Assembly (NCBI RefSeq): GCF_963422355.1
Contig: NC_085092.1
Coordinates: 2,608,666 to 2,672,665, forward strand
Length of the DNA stretch: 64,000 nt
Direction: 5' to 3'
Source: Corticium candelabrum
Taxonomy: Eukaryota > Porifera > Homoscleromorpha > Homosclerophorida > Plakinidae
The notes under the pieces were generated by a model. That model searched no databases. It saw only the letters and a list, made by a program, of their open reading frames with translations, and had not been told where the DNA came from. This document shows positions 11,115 through 24,860 of the stretch, piece after piece (the stretch's first letter is position 1; each line of letters starts with the position of its first letter). The translations under genes were made by a program, and so were the position numbers.

Positions 11115-11761
11115 TTAAAGCTTCGTCTCCACTTCTTTCATTAGTGGCAGCGGCACACGTCGGGGAGAGGACAATGCGAAAGGTGTTGCATTCTCTTTCA
11201 CACGTCGGGGAGTGGACAAAGCGAAAGGTGTTGCATTCTCTTTCAGCTTGATAACATACTCTCCTTCTAGGTTTCCCAGACCTTGGAACAGTTGAGGAAA
11301 CTCGTCTTGGACTGACCCTGAAGGCTGTCTCGCTGCTGAATCGATTCTCTTTAGCAATTGAAGGCTCTCGATTGCAGGCCGCCCCAATAAAGCCAGTTCA
11401 ACGCCACGCAGCACATAAACCTCCTGCTGTGATGACCTCTGGCGGTATTGTAATCTGCGGTAAACGTACCACGAACATGTAGCACATTATCTCCGGGCTC
11501 TCTCAGTCTGGCTCCTTTTGGTTGTAGCTTTGTTGTGATGTTACGAAACATAAACTCTGGGATCACGGTGACGTCCGCCCCAGTGTCTATTTTAAATACG
11601 ACTGGAACGTCATTTAACGTAACCTGAACCATCCATGCTTTACATTGTTTAGACATGCTGTCATTATTTAGTGAGAAAAGATCACCGAACTCTCCGGAGC
11701 CTTGGTCTTCAAATACTGTTGAGACCTTATTTGTCTGAAAAAGACGCGCATAGTGTCCCAA
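11115..11761 (-). pseudogene. gypsy-1 protease and linker to reverse transcriptase
   Basis: The frame at 11351-11761 contains VVFKIDTGADVTVIPE, an intact retropepsin active site (D-T-G-A). It loses frame near 11400, and the linker continues in 11115-11414. The linker has a duplicated 15-residue segment, KENATPFALS(T/S)PRRV, encoded by the 45-bp tandem repeat at 11156-11245. Such a segment normally occurs once before the RT fingers. A stop follows at EVETKL. Confidence 0.85.
11156..11245. repeat. 45-bp tandem duplication inside gypsy-1
   Basis: Two adjacent 45-bp units (11156-11200 and 11201-11245) start CACGTCGGGGAG and differ at only two positions (AGAGG/AGTGG and AATG/AAAG). The length is a multiple of three, so it adds 15 residues without a frame change. 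Confidence 0.95.
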
Positions 11762-12500
11762 CTACCCGCACTTGTGCCATTTCGCGTTAATTGTTGGACA
11801 CCGTTCTCTACCGTGTGTATGTTCTGCGCCGCACCTCTGGCATGTACTTCCTGGTGTGCTCGTTTGCTTTTTGCTCACTCGAAGAGCTTGAAAATGCGCC
11901 GGCTTGCTTTTTCGTTGCCCTGTTAGCGATCGTTTCGCGCGGTGTATCTGAGCTGCTTCCATCCCTGTTGGCTTCTGAGGTTCTAAGGGTAGTTCGTTTC
12001 GAACAACAGTCTGCTGCCCTTTACAGCTTCGCCCTGACGAGAATTTGTTATAGCCGTCGAAAGAGTCAAATCTGAGTCCATATGCAACGCTTCCGATAAC
12101 TTGGCATCCAGCAACCCTACCACCAGGTGGTCGCGAATTACATCTTTGAGGAGGGTCCCAAACTCACAATGCTCCGCCAAGCTGTACACGCTGTGATGAA
12201 TGTCTTGATCGGTTCATCCGTCTTCTGGCTTCGTTGGTTGAATTTGGCTCTTTCATAGATCACGTTTCGTTTCTTTACCAAGTAGTCATCCAGTCCTGCC
12301 TTGACGTTTGCATATTTCGTTCTCTGCTTAACGGTGAGGGTCAGACACGCTAGAACATCTTCTGCTTGAGCGCCCATGGAGTACACGAGTGTACTGACCT
12401 GCATTGCGTCTTCTTTTCTCTGCGACACCTGAAGCGGTTCGGGATCTCTCAAATCTGGACTCCATCCTGGCCATTGCTCGGAGGCGAGAAGTCGAACCTA
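11762..12500 (-). pseudogene. gypsy-1 gag (broken)
   Basis: Gag is spread over several frames (12138-12452, 11983-12189, 11762-11962). Recognisable parts are STLVYSMGAQAEDVLA, then KRNVIYERAKFNQRSQ, typical of gypsy Gag, and two zinc knuckles. The first, CQRC-x5-H-x4-C, is intact. The second reads WHKCG-stop-LGHYARLF, so two of its Cys positions are lost and a stop separates Gag from the protease frame. The upstream part near 12460-12550 adjoins the primer site. Confidence 0.85.
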
Positions 12501-12553
12501 TCTGAAAGTGCAACCTAGAACGTAGCCATCGCCGGTAGTTCTCTAGAGTTGCT

Positions 12554-12568
12554 CCACTTCTGACACCA
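12554..12568 (-). other. gypsy-1 primer-binding site (tRNA-Leu type)
   Basis: On the minus strand TGGTGTCAGAAGTGG lies directly after the 5' LTR. It is complementary to the 3' end of animal tRNA-Leu (…CCACTTCTGACACCA) as I know it. This fixes the inner LTR edge at 12569. Confidence 0.85.
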
Positions 12569-12732
12569 TGTTTTGTTGGGTTGTTGGTGAGAGACTGCGA
12601 GTGACTGTCTACCCTTGCACACAACTGTATTCACACACACAACAGCCCCCAGGCTAAACATACACTTAACTATATACGCAGCTATGGTTCCTCCCATAGG
12701 AGTGGCCAACACAATACAAAACCTCTATTATA
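12569..12732 (-). repeat. gypsy-1 5' LTR
   Basis: It is the partner of 8297-8477, 164 bp long. Since the element runs on the minus strand this right-hand LTR is the 5' one, next to the primer-binding site. It starts TGTTTTGTTGGG and ends CTCTATTATA. The many substitutions and indels against the other LTR indicate an old insertion. Confidence 0.9.
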
Positions 12733-13240
12733 GAGGCTCCCACAATTATTTATGTATAGTTATATTTGATAATTGCCACTCGTCAAAATTTATTGCTGTT
12801 TGTAATAGGTTAACAAATACCAAACGCACGCTAAACGTACAATCACATTGCATCGTTTACAGTGCGCCCCAGAACTGGAGAGAAATTGTAGAATTAGACA
12901 GTAGATTGGACAGCGATGTTGCGTGCCGTCCGAGCCGTTATTGGTATCAATCGCAAGCTCTATATGTCTACCTGCAAGCCTTACACACTTAAGCTGCCGT
13001 CAGTTATGTAGGCGGTATAGATGCAAAGAAAGGCGGAATTAGACGTAATTGCGCGAAGAGCAAGTACGTATATCAGCTAGGCTGCTACTGTAACAGTAAT
13101 CTAACACAGGAAACGGCTAGGTTTGGATCAGCTAGACAACACAGATCTTCCGATCGTCTCTAGATTGGACGCCGGAGCTTTAGCTATCTCTTTCGTCGCG
13201 ACTTTGGGTGGTCATACAGGACCAAGCTCAATAGCCATCT
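12733..13240. repeat. Module U, first copy
   Basis: No gene is recognised. Blocks match 38590-39010 in the same order, for example GCTGCTACTGTA near 13081, AGGAAACGGCTA near 13107 and ACCAAGCTCA near 13222. Module P follows without a break, which is the one place in the window where a U-to-P junction is preserved. Confidence 0.65.
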
Positions 13241-16200
13241 GTTTTACAATGTCGTGTAGCACATGCCGTTTGACCTGTGCCCATACCAACTGAATAGGAT
13301 TGAGTTCACAGTGCCACAATGTCATACGTATATAGGTAGGCATAGACAGTCGCTCCGAAGCCCATTATTACTTGCATCTTAATTAAGCAACCCATTTCAA
13401 GCCAGGAGCAGCATTTTATAGATTTGTTATGCTAGTTGCCTAATGGATCATTGAGTAACCTTTGGAAACGATCTCAATTGTCTGTGAAAACATGACATCC
13501 GTTCATTGTTACAACTACTAGGCCACACCCTGCATCATACATACAATTTCTCTACTTCTCGAACACACTATATCTAGTTCCTCTTAGATATAGTCAGTTT
13601 TCTAGATCTGTCAGATGTGGCAATTCGAGAAGTTCCAGCTACGGGTGCGATCTTGCAAGCAAGATAGTGAGATTGTTGAGGTAATACCCTGCCACATAAT
13701 GCTTTGCTCATAGGTTTACTGTTTCAAAAAGCAGAAGTTTTTACACAACAACGAGCTCTCTTTAATAATCAGTGATATTTACTACTCTTTTGAGAAGAAG
13801 TGGAAAGGCTTTTTGACTTGCAAAAACTCAGAAAGATGTCGTAACTTCATACTACATGCACGAATCTTTGAGAGATAGGTGGCGGTATGATTGACAATCA
13901 GATCCATCTGCCTAACGCGTACGACTAGCGCAGTCTTTGCTTTTGCAATTATTTCTCCGTCTTCGTCAGTAGTACTGACTTGCAGGGAGAGTGGATTGAG
14001 TTAGTACATGCCTTTTGAAACGATAGACGGTAGAGTCTATCAACAGAAACAAGGGTGGAACGATTTTGGAGGCGTGGACAAGGTTTGGCTCTATAACGTC
14101 TTAGGTCTAGAGACGTCGTTGTTTGGTGACGTCTCGGATCATATCTCATCACACAAATGCTTTAGGCAACAGATGCTTCGTCTTAGATATTTCTAGAGTC
14201 AGGAAACAATTTTACTGCTTGAGGAATCGTACGACGTTTACTGAACTGTTATAGACGCGTTTGGCTAGGAAGAAAAATAGGAGGATAGCAAATCCTACCC
14301 ATTCCATCAGTGACAGCCTGAGTTTTATCTTATACACTGTTTGAAATAACACGCTGCTTGAATCATTTAGCAATTCTATAGACAACGGGCAGAAGTACGG
14401 TTTGAGTAGCTGGAGGCTGACATCTTTGCTTTTTCGCTGCTGTACGATTTTCTGGCCATTGTAGCATCTATTAACTTGCTAATTATATCCTGGTCTACAA
14501 TTTGTAGCAATAGCAGATTCACCGTAATGAGCTGGCGAGAAAGTGCTAAAAACTGCATTAGTTTACATGTTTTGTGCGTACGATTGTAGCACATGTGTAT
14601 CATGTAAGAAAAAGTATAGCAAGTAATTAGTGTACTGTCTTAACCGAGTAATAGTTATATAGCTAAATTGATGGGGCTTTGTACTCGAAAGTTTTGTAAT
14701 ATATTAACGCTGATTTGCTTGTAAGCCGATTGGGTCACAGTTCTCACATATATCTAACCCAACTAAGGATAGCAACCTAATGACATGTGCTCAAAGCAGT
14801 GAATTCATTTCTTGTGATATGTCGGAAATAATCTATGCCGAAACGCTGCATCTAATGTTGAGCACTGTTTGAGAGAGTGTGGATTTCAGTGCAACTTTCT
14901 TGGAAAGCACTCAGGATGTCAATTTGCAAGCTGCATGTCTAGAAGGAACACCCAATTTGTGCTGACTAATAGAATATAATGTGAGTTTATTAAATATCAA
15001 TGGATAGATGACTTACAATATAGAAACAATCTAATCGTTGTTCGATGTGAGAAAACTATATGATCCAGATAGTCTGTAAGAAACTGTGATGCGCGAGCAG
15101 ATTCTTTTTCTCTTGATGACGATTTTTGCTATATGACTGAATTGGCACCTGCCTCATATAGGTGAAATGGTTGCAAACATTTAGGACAATTAGGAAGTAC
15201 TGCAGCATCTTACCTCAGATGAATGGAGCTCTTGAAGACACTGTTCTTCCTTGAGCTCTAATTAGTTACGCAAGTGTGAAGCTTCCGGCGAAATCCCCGT
15301 TGATGTTTCTAACAGCTTTAACAACATGAACCTACAATCGAATCATCTACGCTTTCGAAAGGATGGTATTGCAATCCACTTGACCAAGACCCAACTTATG
15401 ATGAATGCTAGCTTTGATAATATGAGAGCTGCATTTTTGACATCATTGATTAATTAAATCATAACACAACCTTGTGTCTCTGAGTCAGGTATTTTAATTC
15501 TACACAAACAAATCAAATTTATCTGTTTCATGTTTAGTTTTGTTGATTTAGGCCTACTTTAGTTCGATATTCAACTCGCTTCAATAAGCCCGCTCGCAAA
15601 TCACAGTTATGCTTAATGCAATGTGCCTGCAGTGGCAGCCAGAATGAACGAGTATTTTTTGATAACCTTGAGATTATGAGAGGTAGTACTGTTGGAGCGA
15701 ATGATAGGACGTTTGCCAAACTATTAAGAAATTTTGCTAAATGATATAGTAGAAAGCTAGTTAAAACAGCTTTCAAATTCTAGGCGACTGGCAGTAGCTG
15801 AGCAGCTCTTATAATTAGCGGCCCATTGTAACTAAGTTTACTTGCCAACTTATAGTCTGCATAGTTTAAACATGGTACAGTACACGCAGCAACAGCGTGT
15901 CCTCAGGTAATAAGCTGAAGGAGGAACATTAAGAGTTTTGAATTTTGCATTGGATCTTAAAAGCTGCTAACCAATAAAGCTACAGCTCCAACGTACTGTA
16001 TAACGTCACAATCTCAATGCCGAGCCAAGCTTGTAGCAGTAAATTGATTTCCTATGAGATTTCGAAAATAATTTATGCAGAAACGGTGCATGTAATCTAA
16101 TAGATTTTTATATCCATATTGAGCGCTGCTGGAGAGTGAGAGGAGTACTTTCGGAAACCGTATCACTCGAAATGTCGATCTGCGAACTGTCTGTAGAAGA

Positions 16201-18100
16201 AACTCTACATTTTTTAGGACTCGTAGAATGTAGTGTAGGTTGATTGAGTACCGAGCCTTATTAGACTGACAATGTAGAAACGATGTTACCGTTGAGCAAA
16301 ATATAGAAGTACGATCCAGACAGTCTGTAAGAAAATGTGTTGCGCGGAAGAGTCTATTACTCTTATGATAATTCGAGCTACCTGACTGAATTATCACCTG
16401 CTCTATATAGATGCACACAGCTGAAATGGTTACAAATATTTGGGACAATCTTATCTAACGTACTGCAGTGTCTTACCTCAGATGAATGAGAGGTCTTCAT
16501 GACGATGTTCCTTCTTTGACCTCTAATTAGTCACGTAGGTGTGAAGCTTCCAGGTATACCCATTGACGGTTCTAACAGCATTAAACCTACAATTGAATTA
16601 TCTGCCTCTTCGAAAGAATGATACGGTTATCCACTTAAAATTGACATGCACTACTCATGAAAGAATTATACACCGGTATTCACTTGATAAAGACATACAC
16701 TGCTCATGATGAGTTCTAATTCAATTTGACAATGTGGGAACTGCATTCGACATCATCGATCAAATCATTGTACTATTTTGTCTTTGGGATAGGAATAGGT
16801 TGATTCTACGCGAACAATCAAATTTATCTGTTCTAAGAGTTAATTTGATTGATCTAAGTCTACTTCAGTTTGATATTCAACTCAATCATTATTTAAAATT
16901 CATTTGATATTCAAAACCGTTAGCAAATTACATTTATCTTTGATGCAATTTGCCACCAGAATGATATAAGATCACTATCACAATCCAAAGAAACTGTTTA
17001 TGTTTGTCCAAGAGGAAGATATGCTATGACATTTAAAAACATCGAGGTTGCCCTTACATTGACATCGTGTAGCAACATTTAAGAACTTCACATTCTTCTC
17101 GTCAACAGTGCGTAATACCTCCATTTTCTATTTGTGTTATTTTGATGTTTCGTAGAACGTACCCAAACGGAGCAAAATTGATGTCTAGAAGTCTTCTCGA
17201 TGTAGACAGATCTTCATTACATCGCGGACTACATTATATTAGTTATGAGCTGTGCTCTTTACTCTGATGACAGAAAACTGTAACAACAATGATAAACTAA
17301 CGACGTACAAGAATACGAATTGATAATTGCCATAATTGGCTATGAGATTATGTAGTCTGGAAAGCATCCTGTTGACAAGTGGTATGTAAACTATGTAGTT
17401 CTTGACGATGTCATTTGCCACTTATTTGAATTGAAACTTTGCTAGGATTTGGTATACAAATGATGAACATCTTGTGACTCAGATCTCAAATGACTCCAAA
17501 GCTGGATCCATTCTTTAAAACTGAAACTGACCTTTCCACCGGCGTAGAAACCGGGGGATGGGGAATGGGGGATTCAGCCCCTCGATCAGCGCAGGAATTT
17601 ATATTTTCTGTGCTAGTGACTTTTGCAAATCTGTTCACGGTCTAGCAAGCTTGGTAGTTTTTGCTTACTCATGATGACATCCACGGTACAGCCCCCTCGC
17701 TCATGAACATCTTCCTACGCCAAGGTTCTCAGACTTTGTATATCATCTTTGTCAAGGTTGCAAAGCAACTCCATTTCTATTGCAAAGCTAGGCTCACAAT
17801 AACATGTTAATAATTAACACTTACACCCAGACAGTGAAGTTTGTCAGAACATATACAAGTTGTTCTGTAACATTGCCATCACAACGACAATTTCATGGTT
17901 TCATAATGTTTTCGTCCGTAAGGTGACTTTGCAAGTAGCTCAACTCCCTAGAGTAGCGTTCTCTGTACAAATATATAATAAACAAATAACTAGCTGAAGG
18001 GAACCTTGCAATTGGCAGGTGTGTGCTTACTCATTTGAAATTCGTTTTTCGACTTGTTGCGCTCGAGAGTTGTTACTTTTACGTTATTGCGTAAAGTATC
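13241..18100. repeat. Modules P-Q-R, diverged copy (no gene seen)
   Basis: Module P (about 13250-14200) shares AGTTGCCTAATGG and flanks with 18346, 19390 and 45690. Module Q occurs twice here (about 14780-15450 and 15930-17000), sharing an AACG(G/C)TGCAT block and a TTACCTCAGATGAATG block with 20820-22110 and 46280-46720. Module R (about 17010-18060) shares the GATGAACATC block and the CTGTACAAA block with the other R copies. A 144-codon open frame on the minus strand (16014-16448) is not open in the other copies and shows no known domain. A GGGGGATGGGG stretch at 17536-17707 resembles the end of a hAT-type MITE, weakly. Confidence 0.7.
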
Positions 18101-20939
18101 AGTATGCTAACAGAGCCTATATATGCTTTGCACATTTGACGATTGACGTTTTCCATCATAGATCTTGACCCGGCAATTCCTGTCTTGCTGTTCGACTTGT
18201 GCCAGTTGAGTTGAATTTGCAGTGTCACATTATGTCATAGGTAGAAGTAGACAGTTGCTTGAATCCTCAGGCTATACCAGTATTTAGAGCGTCTTGAAGC
18301 AACCCATTCCGCACTCTGTATCTAGATGTTGTTGTGCTACTGGTAGTTGCCTAATGGGCCATAGACTACATAATTTGTGGAAATCAACGCACATTGCCTG
18401 TGAAAACATGACATCCGTTTTCACAAGCACTGTACTAGGCCACATCTTATATATACGTTCTACAATCTTTCTTGTTTTGGAACACACAATACCTAGTTCC
18501 TCATATTTGGAGTCAATCTAGTTCTGTCAAAGTCTAGCAATTAAAGCCTTTGTACCTTGCAGGAACTCTGGATTCCTCTTGCCATCACATGGGGCTTAAC
18601 ATCTACCACAAGAATTCGAAGCTTCTAGCTGTTCTACCGGGGGTTGATGCCCGCTTCCATCTCCCATTTTTCTTCATTCTGATTGCGACTTCACTGAGAT
18701 GGTATCATCCTTCCTGTACCTTGGAAGTTCTGTCTCCAACGATGTCTAATCAGGTTTGCAAAAAGGTCTTCTGGTTGGCTGTCAGAGCAAACAGAGCAAA
18801 TTTTTCCATGCAGTCGTGGGTTTTAGTCTTGCCTCACTAGTCTGCTGCTCTTTTTAGAATACACTCTCGGTTGGTTGTAAAAGTTGGTAGACCTGTTTGA
18901 TGCATGCAGCCGACCGTTATCTGTGTCTAGGAACGGAGTTGTTTCTCAAGATTTGTTTTGGACATCCTGTAGAGTTAGAGAGATTTTATTGTTGTTGCTG
19001 ACCACATGCATGCATTGTCTTCTTGTTTGTTGCTGTTGCTCTTGCGAGTGGATGCTTTGACACAATTGTATGCTACTGGTGTAATCGTCTTCTATAGGCA
19101 AGATTGTGAGATTGTTGAGTTAATTTTTGTAACCCACATACCAGCTGCTTGCTCATGTTTTCGCTGTTTCAAACAACAGAAACATCTTCTACACAATGAT
19201 GTGCTCTCTTCAATAGTTGATCAGTGCTAATCATTGCTCTGAAAGAAATAGAAATGCTTCTTGTTCTGCAATAATTATGAAAGAAGTCACTTATGCACGA
19301 AGCCTTGACAGATACGTGGGGTTATTTACTGCATCTTTAAGCAACCCATTCCAACCCATCCGTAAAACTCTCTAGATCATGTTACGCTTGTTGTCTAATG
19401 GGTCATTGACTACATAACCTGTGGAACTCCGATCTCAATTGCCTGTGACAACATGACATTCGTTTTCAGAAGTACTGTACTTGGCCGCATCTTACATTCT
19501 ACATTTCTTCTTGTTGGAACAAACTGTATGTAGTTCTTCTTAATTTCAGGTCAATCTGCTAGTTCTGTCAATGTTGTAATTCAGTCCTCTCTACCTTGGT
19601 GGAAATCTGAATTCCTCTTAATTGCCATCGCATGGGGCTTATCATCAACTACACGAAGACAACGCTTTTAGCTTTCCTACCTAGAGATGATGCCCGCCTT
19701 TCATCTCCATTTTTCTTTATCTGATTGTGACCCTATTGAGGTCGTACCATCCTTTACTATAGTACCTTGGAAGGTCTGTCTCCACTAATAATTTTGAAGC
19801 AGGTCTGCAAAAAGGCTCGCGTGTTGGCTGTGACGGCAAACGGATCAAAGATTTCCCAAGCAGTCGTGGTTGTTAGTCTTCCAGCATTACTGTGCTGGTC
19901 CTTCTTTTAGAGTACACACTGACTCGGTTTGGTTGTAAAAGTTGGTAGACCGATTTGATGCATGAAGACGATCTGTGCCTGTGTAAAGGGAATGCAGTTG
20001 TGTCCCAAGTATTGTTTTGTTACAAGTAGGACATTCTGCAAAGTGTTTGAAAGGTGTTATTGATGTTACTAACCACATAAATGCATATAGGTTGCCAATG
20101 CTCTTGCTTTTATGATAGTGAGATTGTTGAGTAAACTGCTGTGACATAGCATACTGCTTGCTCATGTTTTCACTGTTTCAAACAACAAAGAAACTTTGCA
20201 ATGAAGAGCTCTCTTCATTAGTCGATCGATACTATTTACCACTGCTCCGAAAAGGAATGATCAGTACACGGATCGATCTGCCTAACGCGTAGGGTTAGCG
20301 AAGTCTTTGCTATCGCAACCATTTGTATATCTTTGTCGGTAGCACTGACATAGAGAACTGATTACTGTAGTGCACGTTTACTTGAAATCGTAATTTACAC
20401 CCAGAGACGTGATTGGTTCTATCTCTCATCACGCTACTGCTATGTATATAGGCAAGGAATGTTTTAGTTTGAAATAGTTAAAATTAGAAAACACAGTACT
20501 GTTAGAGAAAGTGATAGGACACCACTGAACTATTAAAACATTTTGCTAGAAGACATACAGAAGGCTACTTAAACTTACCCTGTGACAGGCAGAAGTTTTA
20601 TATACAGTACTATTTAAACTGTTTAATTAAGAACATTTCTTACAGTCTAATGTACCAATGGTAACAACAGCCTGTAATAAGCTGAAAAAGAGAGTGATTG
20701 AGATTGTTTTCTTACAGTTTCCGCATACTGCTCAACGTCCGATATAATTAATCTCAGTGCCGCGTGCTTGTAGCAGTGAATTGATTTTCTATGAGATATT
20801 GAAAAGGATTTATGCAGGAACAGTGCAATTATTTTAGTAGATTTATCTAGTTGCTGAGCGTTGCGAGGCTTCTAATCTGGGTCGCACAACAGAAAGGGGC
20901 GTGGTTCTATATGGCTCTTCATCGTATATATATATATAC

Positions 20940-21149
<210 letters not shown>

Positions 21150-23766
21150 ACACAAATGTCAAGTTCTCCTCCCCACGACCACGTTTCATGATAGGACTTA
21201 CCTTAAAAATCGTTTCCGTGTCCGACTACAGTTGTGTCTAAGAACGATTCGCTTGAGTAAGCAAACGGCGACGAAAACGTTTCATGAACTTCCGTAGCCC
21301 CATCCTTTTGTATTGTAGCTAGGGATTGTGTTTGACAACCAAGAAACACCTTCAGGAGTTGAATGCCACCTACAGTCAACTATTCACACGTTCCATACTA
21401 CAATCAATCCTTTACTACACTGTGCTGCATCTAACACTGTTGATAGTCTATGTTTGCTGATATCAATTTCTATGTCAGTAAATACCATACCACTGTCGTT
21501 ACAACGGAACTGAGTGCATACCTAGATTGTACATTTCAATTGTCTTGATCAAGATCGCAAAACGACGACTACCTATACGGGCCTATATACGTAATCTAAA
21601 CTACTAGAAAGTTTGCATGTTTAATTCCATGACAGCTAGGGTTTCAATAAATACGTATTGTCTAGCTAGGACTGGGCGTTTCAGTAGACGGTCTGAAAAC
21701 TCCGTTGAACGTGTTACTTACGAACGCGAGGTGTCTACGGATACCGTACAACTAGTCATATTTTATGAGCTCCGTATGAGAGTGCGCAGGGCATTTTTGG
21801 AAAGCGAATCACTAGAATTGTCGATCTGCCAAAAGCCTATAGAACAAATTCCCGATTTGTGAGGACTATAGCAGAGAGCAGATTGATTAAGTACTTGTAT
21901 ATGGCTAGAAACGATCTAATCGTTGTTCAGCATGAGAAAAATGTATGATCCAGGCAGTCTGTCAGAAATTTGGTGCGCGAAAAGAGTGTCTGTTGCTCTT
22001 GCGATAATATGAGCTACCTGACTGAATTGGCACCTGCTTTGTAGAGCTCAAATGGCTTCAAAGATTTTGGAAAAGTCTTATCTAACGTACTGCTGTGTCT
22101 TACCTCAGATGAATGAGAGGTCTTCATGATGATGTTCTTTCTTTGATCTCTAATTAGTTACGTAGGTGTGCATCTTTGATTAGTTACGTCATTGATGTCA
22201 CTGATCAAATGAGACAAATAGGTCGATTCTACACAAATCAAAATTGTCTTTTCTAAGTTATTCTTCTCGTCTACCTTACGTCCAGATTGATTCTATTATC
22301 TTGATGTTCCGTACAACTTCCGAAACCGAGTAAGAATGACGTCTAGAAGTATTCTCGATATAGACTGATCTTCATTACATTGGACTACACTACATTAGTC
22401 ATGAGCTGTGCTGTTTGCTCTGATGACAGAAAACTGTACGACAGTGATAAATCAACAGCAATGTACAATAATAAGAATTGATAATGGCCAAATTGGATAT
22501 ACGAAATTATGTAGTCCAGAAACCATCCTGTTGAGAGTTGATGTGTAAACTTTACTTTGTGATTTTTTGACGTTGTCATTTGCCAGCTATTTGAATTGGA
22601 ACTTGACTGTGGGATTTGGTAAACCAATGATGAACATCCTGAATGACTTCGAAACAGGGTCTATTCTCTCAACCTAAACTGACCTTTCAACTTTGAAATT
22701 CTAATTAGAGTACTGAAACTTACCAAACTTTGTTGAACCAACTTTACTTTGTAAGTCTTGTAGTGTACTAAGTAATAACAAATAACTGTAACAAAATATT
22801 TAAATAATTCAGCAAGTTGCAATTGGCATTAGTAAAGTGAAACTTTAGCTTGACAGCAATTACATTATTTGAATGTCAATGGCTTATACATAGATTATGA
22901 AGGAAATGTCAACTAGGGTACCTGGTACATGCATTGCGAATACTTGATCAGTAACCTGGCTGTGCTGTCATTTAGTAAACATGTTTGAACGAGCGATTGC
23001 GACGTCACTATTAGCAATGATGAAAGCTGAGTGTGGATAGCATTGTAAATCATGCTTTGGCTGGTTACAGTGTTGACCAAACCATCGGGCAAGTTATGAG
23101 CTGTCGAAATAGCAATGGTTTCAGCAGTGGAATTCTTCTGGTATTAGACTTGACTAGTTTGTGTAAAAGTTTGAGAGAAGATATACTGGTCCATACAACT
23201 GTAAACGTGTTGTGTTGCTTGAGTGATCTCAATGACTGAGCATTTCAAGACAAAGATCTCTATTTTGAGACTAACAAGTTGCGAACTAACTCCATGCTCT
23301 ATATAATGCAATGCTAGGCTTACAACAATAACACTTAAAACGGAGACAGTAAAGTTTGTCAGAACACGTACACGTTGATCTATAAATAACGCCATGATAA
23401 TTGTCATGGGGTCATAATTGTTTGTGCGTAAGATGACTTTGCAAGTCGCTCAACACACAAGGGCAGCGTTGTCTGTACAAACAAATACTAGAAAAGAAAC
23501 AATTAGCGTGCAGAAGAGCACGTCTCTAGAAATACCTTGCAATTGTTCACTTCAAATTTTGCTTTCTTCTGCTGAAATTTATTTATTGACTTCGCTCACT
23601 TGAGAGATTCTTTCTAATATTTTCACATGGAGGGATACTAAGACTATGCGATGGTACAAAAATATGAATATATGCTTTTTGTCCGATTTTGAATTATTGT
23701 ATTATTAATTTGGTAAAGATTGTACTATTGTCTGCTCTAATTACGACTGCTCAATCTGCTACTGTC

Positions 23767-24150
23767 TCACGGGCGTAGCTGCTGGTTCCTAGACGGGTGT
23801 ACTTAGGGGTCTGATAGCGTCGTAATCCCACATCTAAAGTGCGCAAATATGTCAGCCTGGAACAAGGGCGTAGCTGTGGGGTCTGGGGCGGAGTGTAGAG
23901 CGCCGAGAAACAGTTCTAAAAGTGGTGATTTTATCTTTCGTACTATTTGTAGCAGCAAAGCGAACGGTTCCCATGCAGATGCTATACATATTGCCGGAGG
24001 TTCCTTTTCCTGGCACACCCAGTCTACAAAGAGACTAATGTTACCTTATATTACCTTAGCCTACCACATACCAAGGCGATGGGTCCTAGGAATACTAATA
24101 CGGATTACGGTCTCTAAACATTCACACTATAGTATACTATATCACCTGCA
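23767..24150. other. Insertion-like segment with hAT-style ends
   Basis: In this R copy about 380 bp separate sequence that is contiguous in the other copies (compare the region around 1755-1785). Two places read GGGCGTAGCTG (23769 and 23868), a motif common at hAT-type ends. I could not identify a matching right end or target duplication, so the element type stays open. Confidence 0.35.
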
Positions 24151-24860
24151 CGGGTATTGTACTTAGGTGTGCAGTTGATATACAGCAGATTGCTCAGTCG
24201 ATATCACCAGTTTATTTGTGTAGACGTAGCGATCCAGTTGATAAAGAGTGGTCCCAGTTGATAAGCTATACAATAAACACATTTAGACATTGGTGTCTTT
24301 CATCCTGTTGATGCCAATTGTTGGGAATAATGTATTTATTGATGGTCTTCATGAACACCATTTTGCTATGGTGGAGCTCTGCCATCTTCCTCATAGTTAG
24401 TGCAATTTGATTTCCTTTCTGATCTATGTAACTACAACACTTGCCCCGGTCATGTTTTCTTATATCTAATTTCTTGATACAAGACATGGCGCCAACGCCA
24501 TGACGCAAACGATAAGATGTTGTTCGGATAGTGCTTCAAGAAAGTAAAACAAGACGACTTATTTGACTTCTCACATGATCTGGCAGTAATCTTATATAAC
24601 TGTTTTGATTCTGTAAATCGTAGTCTATATTTTATGTGAAAATATTGACTCTAGAAACACAAACAGGTGTAGATATACAACAACTGCTAATTGATCGAAT
24701 CATCTGATTGCCTCTTTACTAATTTGTTGTAACTCTTCAGTTGCTTCCAACTTAATAGGAGGCATAGAGTGTTTTAGCTGTTCAAGTTGAAGAGCGGGTA
24801 GGAGTAGAAAGAAGGGTATTTGTCCTGTCAGTAACGTATCACGACACTGAAAAGACCAAA

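Larger units (their letters stand above)
8297..12732 (-). mobile_element. Complete Ty3/gypsy LTR retrotransposon, inactive (gypsy-1)
   Basis: A 4436-bp element on the minus strand bounded by two LTRs (8297-8477 and 12569-12732). It has a primer-binding site, a purine tract, and gag, protease, reverse transcriptase, RNase H and integrase in the usual Ty3/gypsy order. Possible 5-bp target duplications are GAGAC (8292-8296) and GAGGC (12733-12737), one mismatch. Several frames and stops are broken, so it cannot encode its proteins. It lies in the T-U region of the background repeat. Confidence 0.92.

Noticed and set aside
16014..16448. 144-codon open frame on the minus strand
   Set aside because: It lies in module Q; related copies (for example 46221-46693) break the frame, and no domain is visible.
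17536..17710. Possible hAT-type MITE (GGGGGATGGGG … CCCCCTCGCT)
   Set aside because: No clear inverted repeat or 8-bp target duplication could be matched; mentioned only within the module entry.
18560..18840. LINE-like FLYLGSSVSNDV stretch on the plus strand, repeated near 19740
   Set aside because: It is very short, with stops on both sides, and neighbouring Cys-rich frames run on the opposite strand; not enough to call a LINE.
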